A stretch of 64,000 nt of DNA, from positions 124,001 to 188,000 of the forward strand of contig NZ_FOFF01000001.1 in assembly GCF_900110755.1 (NCBI RefSeq), in the 5' to 3' direction. Of this stretch, positions 53,315-61,900 are shown one piece after another (positions within the stretch are counted from its first letter, which is position 1; each line of letters begins with the position of its first letter). Below the pieces are notes generated by a model, which saw nothing but the letters and a program-made list of their open reading frames with translations, was not told the DNA's origin and searched no databases. The DNA is from Streptomyces sp. yr375 (lineage in GTDB: Bacteria > Actinomycetota > Actinomycetes > Streptomycetales > Streptomycetaceae). A program made the translations under genes and the position numbers.

Positions 53315-54049
53315 TCAGGGACCGGATTCCTCCGCCGAGGCAGGCGTCCGGCTGAGGTAGGCGTGCAGTGCGGCGGCGCCGGTGAGCATGGCGTGGCTTC
53401 GAGCCGAGAGGCGGGCATGCCAGTCGCGCAGCGTCGACTCGAGCGGCGCGATGCCTCCGGCGGAACGGACCTGGGCGATCAGCGCGGCGACCTGTTCCAG
53501 CAGGTAGCCGCCCCGTCTGAGCTGATGGGCCAGGAGCGCGTCGCGCACGTCGGCGGCGCTGTAGACCCGGTAGCCCGTCCGCGGGTCGCGGCGCGGCCGG
53601 ACCAGTCCGGCGCGTTCCCACTTGCGCAGGGTGGCCGGGCGGATGCCGAGCCTGTCGGCCAGTGGGCCGACGAACATCTCGCCGCGTTCCTGCGGCAGGG
53701 GTTCGAGGTCGCCGATGGCGGCTTCGACTGCCTGGAGGGTGCGGCGGTCGTCGAGAAGCTGGGCGTGACTCTCGTCGATGAGTCGCAGCGCGTCCTCGGT
53801 GGCGCCCCGGTTGACCGCCTGCATGATCGCCGTGGCCGTCTGGTGGCCGTGTCCGGGCACGAGGGCGAGGAACGCGCGCAGGGCCCGCGCGTGCAGCGGC
53901 GTGTAGGTGCGGTAGCCGTGCGCGGTGCGCGCGGCGGCCGGCAGGATCCCGGCCGCCTCGTAGTTCCTGACCGCCTGGGTGGACAGACCGTGCGCGCGTG
54001 CCAGATCAACAGGCCTGAGCCGACCACTGCTTTGAAGGTTTTTCCGCAC
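53315..54049 (-). CDS. MerR-family regulator with two HTH domains (TioE-like)
   Basis: A 244-residue protein with two MerR-type winged helices: the first at ~res 10-55 (RPVDLARAHGLSTQAVRNYE, then GYRTYTP) and the second at ~130-175 (GPLADRLGIRPATLRKWERAG, then GYRVYSAADV). A helical linker joins them. This tandem layout is known for TioE-type regulators near resistance and secondary metabolism genes. No Cys metal site is seen. GTG at 54049 is chosen; an in-frame ATG at 54109 would run into the divergent esterase start. It probably controls the divergent gene and itself through the repeat at 54081-54104. Confidence 0.82.
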   Translation of the reverse strand: MRKNLQSSGRLRPVDLARAHGLSTQAVRNYEAAGILPAAARTAHGYRTYTPLHARALRAFLALVPGHGHQTATAIMQAVNRGATEDALRLIDESHAQLLDDRRTLQAVEAAIGDLEPLPQERGEMFVGPLADRLGIRPATLRKWERAGLVRPRRDPRTGYRVYSAADVRDALLAHQLRRGGYLLEQVAALIAQVRSAGGIAPLESTLRDWHARLSARSHAMLTGAAALHAYLSRTPASAEESGP

Positions 54050-54080
54050 TGTCCTGCCACGATCGACGAAAAGTTTCCAC

Positions 54081-54104
54081 CGTTGGTTCAACGATACCGT
54101 TGAA
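54081..54104. promoter_or_regulatory. overlapping inverted repeats between MerR and esterase genes
   Basis: CGTTG-GTT-CAACG (54081-54093) shares its right arm with TTCAACG-ATAC-CGTTGAA (54087-54104), ending 3 bp before the esterase ATG at 54108. MerR regulators typically bind such dyads within long-spacer promoters, so this is a likely operator. The closeness to the ATG implies a leaderless transcript. Confidence 0.6.
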
Positions 54105-54107
54105 GGC

Positions 54108-55307
54108 ATGACCGCTGCCATCACAGAAGCCGCCCAGGCCGTCACCCCCGCCGCCGTCCTGGGGTTGCTCCCCGCCCGGCCTCGACTGCTGGCCCTGGGC
54201 GAGCCCACCCACGGCGAGGACGTGCTGCTCACCCTGCGCGACGAACTCTTCCGGCAGCTCGCCGAACAGGAGGGCTACCGGACGATCGCGATCGAGAGCG
54301 ACTGCCTGATGGGCCTGGTCGTGGACGACTACGTCACCTCGGGCACCGGCACCCTCGACGACGTCATGGAGCGCGGCTTCAGCCACGGATTCGGCGCGTC
54401 CGCGGCCAACCGCGAGCTGGTGCGCTGGATGCGCGCCCACAACGACGGCCGGCCCGCGTCACAGCAGGTCCGCTTCGCCGGTTTCGACGGCCCGCTGGAG
54501 ATCACCGGCGCGGCGAGCCCTCGGCAGGCCCTCACCGCACTCCACGGTTACCTCGCCGCCCGGGGCGACGCCGACCTGCTTCCCTGCACCGCGGACACGC
54601 TCGAGCGCCTGCTCGGCGCCGACGACCGGTGGACCGATCCCGCCGCGATGACCGACCCGTCCCGGTCCGTGGGGCGCACGCCCGACGCCGAACGACTGCG
54701 GCTGCTCGCCGATGACCTGGTGGCCCTGCTCGACGCGCAGACGCCCCACCTGATCGCGGCGTCCTCCCGGGAGGACTGGCACCGGGCACGCCTGTACGGC
54801 CGTACCGCCACCGGGCTGCTGCGCTACCACTTCTGGATGGCCGACACGTCACCCGTCCGCATGGCGAGGCTGCTGGACCTGCGGGCTTCGACGATGGCCG
54901 CCAACCTGCTCGCCGTCGCCGAACGAGGACCGGCGCTGGTGTACGCCCACAACGCGCATCTCCAGCGGGCCAAGAGCACGATGCGGATGGGGGACATGTC
55001 GCTGGAGTGGTGGAGCGCCGGCGCGATCGTGAGCGCCCGCCTGGGCGGGGAGTACGCCTTCCTGGCCACGGCCCTCGGCACGATCCCCCACCAGGGGGTG
55101 GACGCCCCGCCCCCGGACACCGTCGAGGGGCTGCTGTACGCCCTCCCGCAGGAGCGTTGCGTCGTCGACGCCCGCCGACTGGCCGCTGCCCTCGCCCAGG
55201 TGGCGCCGGCTGCCCGAGTCTCCCCCTGGTTCGGCTACGCCCCACTCGATCCGGCCCATGTGGCCGGCACCGACGGGATCGTGTTCGTCAAGGACGTCCG
55301 GCGGTAG
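54108..55307 (+). CDS. erythromycin esterase family protein
   Basis: A 399-residue soluble protein with the hallmarks of the erythromycin esterase/succinoglycan-associated family: LALGEPTHGED (the G-E-x-T-H-G motif), IAIESD, FAGFDGP and YAHNAHLQ (the H-N-x-H motif). Members include macrolide esterases EreA/B but also many proteins of unknown substrate, so macrolide hydrolysis is only a possibility. The ATG at 54108 has no separate ribosome site. It is divergent from a tandem MerR regulator with an operator-like repeat in between, implying induction by a small molecule. The stop is 8 bp from the convergent next gene. Confidence 0.85.
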   Translation: MTAAITEAAQAVTPAAVLGLLPARPRLLALGEPTHGEDVLLTLRDELFRQLAEQEGYRTIAIESDCLMGLVVDDYVTSGTGTLDDVMERGFSHGFGASAANRELVRWMRAHNDGRPASQQVRFAGFDGPLEITGAASPRQALTALHGYLAARGDADLLPCTADTLERLLGADDRWTDPAAMTDPSRSVGRTPDAERLRLLADDLVALLDAQTPHLIAASSREDWHRARLYGRTATGLLRYHFWMADTSPVRMARLLDLRASTMAANLLAVAERGPALVYAHNAHLQRAKSTMRMGDMSLEWWSAGAIVSARLGGEYAFLATALGTIPHQGVDAPPPDTVEGLLYALPQERCVVDARRLAAALAQVAPAARVSPWFGYAPLDPAHVAGTDGIVFVKDVRR

Positions 55308-55315
55308 CCCCGGTC

Positions 55316-56173
55316 TCAGAAGCCCCCCTTGAGGAATTCGTCGTCGGACGTGGTGGACGTTGCGGTGACGTTGTAGCGGTCGCCGCCTGCGTCCCGGTTG
55401 CCCTGGGCGTGGTTGTACTGGAGCTTGAAGACGTAGGTGCCGGGGCTCAGGGTGATGCCCGACTTCAGGGTCATCACGTAGTCCACCTCGCTGCCGCTCG
55501 CGGCGGAGGCCACCGTCACCTGGTCGCCCAGGGAGGTCCAGGTGCCGGTGTTGACGACTCCGCCGGTTTGGATGATCTTGACGACGACCTTGAGGCTGCT
55601 GAGGGACTTCGTGGACTTCACGGTGACGATGCTCTGGTCCCAGTAGCTGTTGTTGTCCGTCGTGTCCACGCTGCCGTCGGACCAGAGGTAGCCGGTCGGC
55701 GTGGTCGGCGAGGACGTCGTCCGGTGCGACCCCGTGTCCGGGGACTCGGCGGTCGTGCCGCTGTCGCCACCGGTCGTGCCGGAACCGCCGGAGCCGGAGC
55801 CTCCGCCGGACGTGTCGCCGCCGGCGGCGGGGAGCGGGGCGGTGCCGGAGGTCTTGTCCTGCTTCGTGCCGGCCGGCGCGCTCGAGTGCGCGGTGGCGGT
55901 CGGCGCGCCGCTGCCGCCCGCAGCGCCCTTCTCCTTCGTGCCGGTCTTCTTGGCGGAGGCGGTGGTCACCTTGTCCGGGCCGCCGCTCCAGTCGATCCGG
56001 GAGATGACCGCCGTGGCCCCGACGAGCACCAGGACCACGGCCACGGAGCCGCCGACGGCGTTCCAGACCCTGCGGCCGGGCAGGAACCCACGCAACGGCG
56101 TCCGCGCCTTGCGGGCGAACAGTTCGGCGAACTCGCTGTCCGAGCGGGTCGGTCGATCGGGCGTCTGCGGCAT
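55316..56173 (-). CDS. membrane-anchored extracytoplasmic beta-domain protein
   Basis: A 285-residue protein: ~40-residue basic cytoplasmic start, one TM helix (GGSVAVVLVLVGATAVI, ~res 42-58), a ~90-residue Ser/Gly/Thr/Lys-rich flexible linker, and a C-terminal ~120-residue domain beginning GYLWSDGSVDTTDNNSYWDQ with strand-like stretches and a terminal NHAQGNRDAGGDRYNV. The fold suggests a carbohydrate-binding or adhesin-like beta-sandwich, but no family was assigned. The N-terminal SEFAELFARKARTPLRGFL resembles N-termini of anti-sigma-like or T7SS-linked anchors. ATG at 56173. Confidence 0.7.
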   Translation of the reverse strand: MPQTPDRPTRSDSEFAELFARKARTPLRGFLPGRRVWNAVGGSVAVVLVLVGATAVISRIDWSGGPDKVTTASAKKTGTKEKGAAGGSGAPTATAHSSAPAGTKQDKTSGTAPLPAAGGDTSGGGSGSGGSGTTGGDSGTTAESPDTGSHRTTSSPTTPTGYLWSDGSVDTTDNNSYWDQSIVTVKSTKSLSSLKVVVKIIQTGGVVNTGTWTSLGDQVTVASAASGSEVDYVMTLKSGITLSPGTYVFKLQYNHAQGNRDAGGDRYNVTATSTTSDDEFLKGGF

Positions 56174-56255
56174 GGAGCGGGTCCTTAAGGGAGAGTCAGG
56201 GCTGGGGGGGGGCGGGGATTGGGGCTTTCGGCCGTTGGGTTCGGGCCGCGTCCTG

Positions 56256-58952
56256 CTACGGGAGGTCTCCCGGTGTCAGGGTCATCAGGTCGGATTCCGT
56301 GGCTTCCGGTAGTTCGGCGACTCGGTAGGCCTGGCGTTCCGTCATCGCCTGGAACAACTGGCGGGCCGCGCGGCCGTTGCCGAAGCCGCGTTCCCGGGGG
56401 AGGGCGTCGAAGTGCGCCTTCAGGGCCTCGCCGGCGGCCGGTGTCAGCTCGTACTGGTGCTGTGCCGCCTGGAGTTCCACGATGCTGACCAGTTCGGCGG
56501 AGCCGTAGTCCTCGAAGAGCAGGGTGCGGTTGAAGCGTGAGGCGAGGCCGGGGTTGGAGCGGACGAACACCTCCATCTCCCTCGGGTATCCGGCGACGAT
56601 CACCACGACGTCGTCACGGTGGTCCTCCATCAGCTTCAGCAGCGTGGCGATCGCCTCCTGGCCGAAGTCGTTGGAACCGGCGTACTGGGTCAGGGAGTAC
56701 GCCTCGTCGATGAACAGGACGCCGCCCCGGGCCTGTTGGAAGACCCGCGCGGTCTTGGGGCCGGTGTGGCCGACGTACTCGCCGACCAGCGCGGAGCGGT
56801 CCGCCTCGACCAGGTGGCCGCGCTCCAGCAGGCCGACGGCGGCCAGGATGCGGCCGTAGAGCCGGGCCACGGTCGTCTTGCCGGTGCCGGGGTTCCCCGT
56901 GAAGACCAGGTGGCGGCTGAGCGGGGGAGCCGCGAGGCCCATCTCCTCGCGGCGGCGCACCGTCCGCATCAGCTTCACCAGGGACGACACGTCGTGCTTG
57001 ACGCGCTCCAGGCCCGCCAGCCCGTCGAGTTCGGCGAGCAGGTCCTCCAGGGTGTCCTCCGAGGGCGCCTCGGTCTCCCGCGCGCAGGTCCCGGCCGCCG
57101 GGTCCCCGCCGGCCGTGTTCGGCAGCGCCTCCTTCGCGCCGGTCGGCAGGGCCGGGTTCGTCACGTTCCGCGAGACGCAGTCGTCGAACACCGGCCGGGC
57201 GCCCTTCTCCGCGGCCACGTCCTCCTCGGCGTCGCGCACCAGGCAGCCGCGTAGCACGGGCGCGCTCCCCGCCGACACATGGACGGCCGGGAACGCCGGA
57301 CCGTCGGTGCCCGACCCGGCGAAGACGCAGTCCTCGAAGGTGCCCCGCGCCTTCTCGCCGACGAACAGGCTGTTCTTGCCCGTCCGGGCCACGGTGACGG
57401 ACCTGACGCGCGGTTCGGCGGCCGGGCCCAGGACCAGACCGGAACCGGCGGTGTCGCGCACCGTGCAGTCCTCGATGCTCGGCGTCGCCCGCTCGCCGAC
57501 CACCAGCCCCGCCGTGCCGGTGCCGCTGATCCGGCAGCCCCGCACCACGGCCGACGTCCCCGTTCCGCAGGTGATCCCGGCGCGTTCGGCGCCGGTGACG
57601 TCGCACTCCTCCAGGACGACCGTCCCGGTGGACTCGGCGCTGATGCCCGTACGCCCCCGTACCACGGACAGACCGCGCACCCGGGCCCCCGCCGCGGCGT
57701 CGATCTGGAGGCCGGACAGGCCGCAGTCGCTGATGCGGACGCCCTCGACGGTGAGTTCGGCCCGGTCGGTGGCCCGGACGCCGTGCTCGGGGGTGGAGCC
57801 GATCCGGCAGGAGGTGAGCGACAGCCGGGCGTCGTCGCAGGCGTGCACCGCGCTGAAGCCGCAGTCCGTCACATCGCTCGACGCCAGCCGCACCTGGGAA
57901 CGGTCGCCCGCGAGCAGGCCGTTGGCGCGGCTGCCGTGCAGCGCGGTGTCCTGCGCGGACAGCCGGGCGGTGCCCCGGGCCACCAGGCAGGAGCCGTGCG
58001 GCCGGTCCACCTGGCAGTCGGCCAGGACGGCCGTGCTGTCGTCCTCGGCGCTCACGCCGGCGCCCGCGCCGTCCCGCAGTCGGCAGTTCAGCAGCAGGAC
58101 GTCACCGGAGCCGGAGACCGCCACCCCGTCCGAGCCGGTGCGCAGCACCTGGCAGTCGGCGAGTACGACCCCGCCGTCCGCCGTGTCCACGACCGTCGGC
58201 CGCCCGTGTTCCCGGGCCGCCTCGGGGCGCGGGGAACTGCCCAGCACCCGGACGCCCTCCGCGCCCGTGTCCGCCACGCGGCACTCCAGCGCGGTCACGG
58301 CCGCGTCGTCCTCCACCAGCAGTCCGCTGCGGCCGGGGGCGGTGATCCGGCAGTCGCGGAGCACCGCCCGGGCCCGGCCCCGCACCCGCACCCCGGAACC
58401 GGTGACATGACGCACCGTCAACCCCGTGGCCTCGGCGTTCGTCGCCGAACCGAGGACGACGCCCGTGCCGTCGACGTCCTCGACCACCGTGTCGGTCAAC
58501 GCGGTCGGACCGGTGGTGTTCGCGTGCACCCCGGCCAGCGCGGCACCGAAGACGCGGCAGCCGCGCAGCGTCAACGACGTGTCACCGCCCGCCTCGACGC
58601 GCCCGCCGGAGACCTCGCAGCCGTCCAGCTCCAGGCCCCCGCCGGTCACCAGCACGGCGGGCAGCGCGGGGTCCTGCCCCACCAGGGCGATACCGCCGAC
58701 GCGGACGCCGGGCGCGGTGACCTCCACGACCGGCCGGCCCGGGTCGGCCGCCAGCACCCGTACGGCCCGGTCCGGACCGTCCTCCGGCAGCAGGCACACC
58801 GCACGGTCCAGGACCAGCGCCTCGACGTACTCGCCCGCGGCGATCCGGATCTCGTCACCGTCGGCGGCGGCGCGCACGGCGGCGGTGATGCTGCGGTGGG
58901 CGCCGCGCCCCTTGGGCGCGACCCGGTGCACGGTGGCGGTGATGGCGGTCAC
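56256..58952 (-). CDS. right-handed beta-helix/AAA+ ATPase fusion (CbxX/SpoVK-type)
   Basis: An 898-residue two-part protein. Residues ~20-560 are a right-handed parallel beta-helix built from repeated 22-25-residue rungs (patterns such as GVVLADCQVLRTGSDGVAV). After a linker, residues ~605-898 are a CbxX/CfqX-type AAA+ domain: Walker A GNPGTGKTT (~687), Walker B GGVLFIDEAY (~744), arginine finger NPGLASRFNR (~800). Such AAA modules occur in Rubisco activase CbbX and in EccA of type VII secretion. The GTG start overlaps the stop of the giant upstream gene (GTGA), so the two are coupled and probably work together, the ATPase perhaps remodelling or exporting its partner. Confidence 0.87.
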   Translation of the reverse strand: MTAITATVHRVAPKGRGAHRSITAAVRAAADGDEIRIAAGEYVEALVLDRAVCLLPEDGPDRAVRVLAADPGRPVVEVTAPGVRVGGIALVGQDPALPAVLVTGGGLELDGCEVSGGRVEAGGDTSLTLRGCRVFGAALAGVHANTTGPTALTDTVVEDVDGTGVVLGSATNAEATGLTVRHVTGSGVRVRGRARAVLRDCRITAPGRSGLLVEDDAAVTALECRVADTGAEGVRVLGSSPRPEAAREHGRPTVVDTADGGVVLADCQVLRTGSDGVAVSGSGDVLLLNCRLRDGAGAGVSAEDDSTAVLADCQVDRPHGSCLVARGTARLSAQDTALHGSRANGLLAGDRSQVRLASSDVTDCGFSAVHACDDARLSLTSCRIGSTPEHGVRATDRAELTVEGVRISDCGLSGLQIDAAAGARVRGLSVVRGRTGISAESTGTVVLEECDVTGAERAGITCGTGTSAVVRGCRISGTGTAGLVVGERATPSIEDCTVRDTAGSGLVLGPAAEPRVRSVTVARTGKNSLFVGEKARGTFEDCVFAGSGTDGPAFPAVHVSAGSAPVLRGCLVRDAEEDVAAEKGARPVFDDCVSRNVTNPALPTGAKEALPNTAGGDPAAGTCARETEAPSEDTLEDLLAELDGLAGLERVKHDVSSLVKLMRTVRRREEMGLAAPPLSRHLVFTGNPGTGKTTVARLYGRILAAVGLLERGHLVEADRSALVGEYVGHTGPKTARVFQQARGGVLFIDEAYSLTQYAGSNDFGQEAIATLLKLMEDHRDDVVVIVAGYPREMEVFVRSNPGLASRFNRTLLFEDYGSAELVSIVELQAAQHQYELTPAAGEALKAHFDALPRERGFGNGRAARQLFQAMTERQAYRVAELPEATESDLMTLTPGDLP

Positions 58953-61900
58953 GGGAGCTCCATGGTCTCGGGGAGAGCCGCGGAGGGCTCGGACGGCGGC
59001 GTGGGTGTCGGCGTGGGTGTGGGTGTGGGTGTGGGCGGGGTCGGGGGTGGGAAGGCGCGGCCCGGACCGGGGAGGTTGCCGCCGTTGTGGCTGTCCGCCT
59101 GCGTGATGACGAACGTGAGGTACCGGGACAGCGCGGACTCGGCCCAGTTCATGCCCAGCTCGCCGAGACCGCCCTTGTGGAAGACGCGGGCGCCGGTCGT
59201 GAGATGCCAGATGTTCCTCGCCAGACCGGTGGTCACCCCGCCGAACAGGGAGCCCGCCGCGCCCCACCCGCCGGCCAGCAGCGCGTCCGCGCCCTGGACG
59301 TCATGGCCGTTGACCCCGAACACCGAGGCGCTGACCGCGTTGCTGACGAAACCGCTGAGCGCCCCGGTGGCGAGGCCGACGGTGTTGGCGTACGTCGCAC
59401 CGCGCCAGCGGGTCGCCTTCTCCTGGGCGCTGAAATCGCCCGCCCAGTCCTCGGACTGGGTGGTGAGGGTCTGGTCGGGGCGCCCGCCCCAGTCCGTCGT
59501 GCCCATGCTGGTGCGCAGCCAGCCCAGCCGGGTCTGGTTGTACAGCAGGTTGAGTCCGCCGCTGAAGGCTCCGCCGACCGTCCCGCCGAGCAGCGCCTTG
59601 AAGACGTCGACGTCCTTCACGTTGCCGTTGTTCACGGCGGCGGTGATCGCCAGGTTCGCGGTGAAGTCGGTGAGGAAGCCGGTGGCGAACGTGGTCAGCC
59701 CGCTGCGCAACTCGCGCTGCCACATGGGCATCTCGACCGCCTCGCCGCCCTGGAAGGCGGTGAACGGCCCGTGCCACACGTCCTGGATCTCCCGCAGATG
59801 CCCCATGATCTCGACGTCCGTGCCGCGGAAGGGGACCTCCCGGCCGATCAGCGACCAGCCGCCGCTGCCGGGCAGGCCGACGTCGCCGCCGATCCGGGGC
59901 AGGCCCCCGGCCAGGAACTGGGCGGCCCTGGCCGGTCCCGAGGTGCCGAAACGGCCGAACGCGTCCGTCGACCAGACCCGTCCGTCGATGGTCCGCCACT
60001 GCACCACGTGACCGCTCTGGTACTCCACCCACTGGCCCCACTGCTTGTCGACCAGACGGTGTCGGCCCGGGACGCCGTCCACGGCGACCCGCTCGCGGAA
60101 GACCTTGCCGGCCTCGAACTCCCTCCAGACGTCCGGGTCGACACGGACCGTGGCCGGCGTCTCGAAGTGCCGGACGGACGCGTTGAGCAGATCCCGCAGC
60201 GTCGCCCTCACGGGGGTGGCGGCGGCCGGTTCGGCCACCCGGGGGGAGTCGGCGAACAGGTCCCGCAGCGTCGTCCTGGCAGGGGAGGCGGGGGCGACGG
60301 AAGCCGGGGCCGTCGGGGGTGCCGGCGACCGTTCCGGAGTGGTGATCGGCTCGTACTGGTACTCCCGGACCCGGCCCCCGGTCCGCCGCCGCACCACCTG
60401 ATCGTCGACGAGGTCGCGCCACCGGCCGGCCGTGATGTCGTCGTGGACGCGGACGCCCTCGGAGTGGACGGTGCCGTCGGCCGCCCGCTTGGTCCACCGC
60501 CAGCCGCCGTCGTCCTGCTTCACCGCGTCGACCCAGGAGCTTCCAACATCGGTGGCGTTGCGCTCGCGGACGAGGTCGCCGCCGCGGTCGAAGTCCCTGA
60601 ACGAGTCGTCCCAGGGCCGTGAGTAGATCGAACCGCGGTTCTGCAGCCGCAGCCCCTCGCCGACGACGGTGTGCGGGGCGCTCGGGTCGTACGCCTTCCA
60701 CGTCCACCTGGTGCGGTACGGGTCGCCCGACGCCTCCACGATCGTGCCGTCCACCAGGTCGCGGCGGCCGGAGACGTGCTGCTGGGCGTTCTTGTCCACC
60801 CAGAAGCCCGTGCCGTCGTCGAGGCGGAGTTCCTCGGCGGCGGGAGCGGTGTGCAGATACTCCCGGGTGCCCCGGCCCTGGCTGCGCAGTTGAACCCGCT
60901 CGACGCCCTGGTCGTCGCGGAAGAGGTCCTGCCACCGCCCCTGGCCGTCGACCTGCCGGGTGCCGGTCAGGCCGCTCGTCGTGTCCCGCCAGTGCAGCTC
61001 GTACGGGCCGCCCTCGCGGTGCTCCGGGACCGGCGCCCAGCGCGTGGGGTCCTCCGGGCTGCGCCCGACCTCGACGACATGGCCGTTCTCCAGCTTCCGG
61101 CTCTCCCGCACGAGGCGGCCGAACCGGTCGACGTCGACCCAGTTCGCGCCGGTCGCGTTGAGCCGGACGCCGGTCGTCTCGGTGCCGTCGGCGGCGGTCT
61201 CGGTCCAGTGGCTGACCCGGTTCAGGGACTCGCCGCCGAACAGGTCGCGGAAGAAGCCCTCGAACGGGTTGCGCCCCGCCGCCCCCTTCCACAGGAAGGC
61301 CGGCGGACGCATGTCGGAGAACCGCTTGACGAGCAGACTCCCGCCGTCCGACAGCGCCTCCAGACGCTCGGTCTGCGTGATCGAGTGGTAGCCGGTGTGG
61401 TCGCCGGGGTCGATCCGGGCTCCGGCGGGGGCGTGACCGGGCAGCACCGCGTTCTCCCGGTACAGCCCGGAGCCGTGCAGACCGTCGAACGGCCAGGTCT
61501 GCCCGCGCTGTTGGGCCACCGTCTCCCGCCCGGTGGCCGGATCACGGAAGGTGTCCCTGAACGCGACGTGGTTCCAGCTCCAGTGCCGGTCGCCGGTGAG
61601 CGCCTCGCCGCCGTCCTTGTCGAAGCGCTGCCACGTCCAGTGGCCGTCCGCCCCTTTCTCGGCCCGGACGAGACCGCCGTCGGCGGCCTTCGTGTACGTC
61701 CGTACGTCGACGGTGTTGAGGACCCGCCAGGAACCGGACGGCACGTCGTGCAGCGTGCGCTGGTCGACGTCCGCGATCCGCTCGCCGTGCCGGACCCGCC
61801 GGCCGGCGCCGTCGAACTCCGTCCACCGGGCGTGGCCGGAGCGGTGCAGGTCGACGTGCAGGGTGTTGCCGTTCTTCAGCACCTCACGCTCGAAGAGGGT

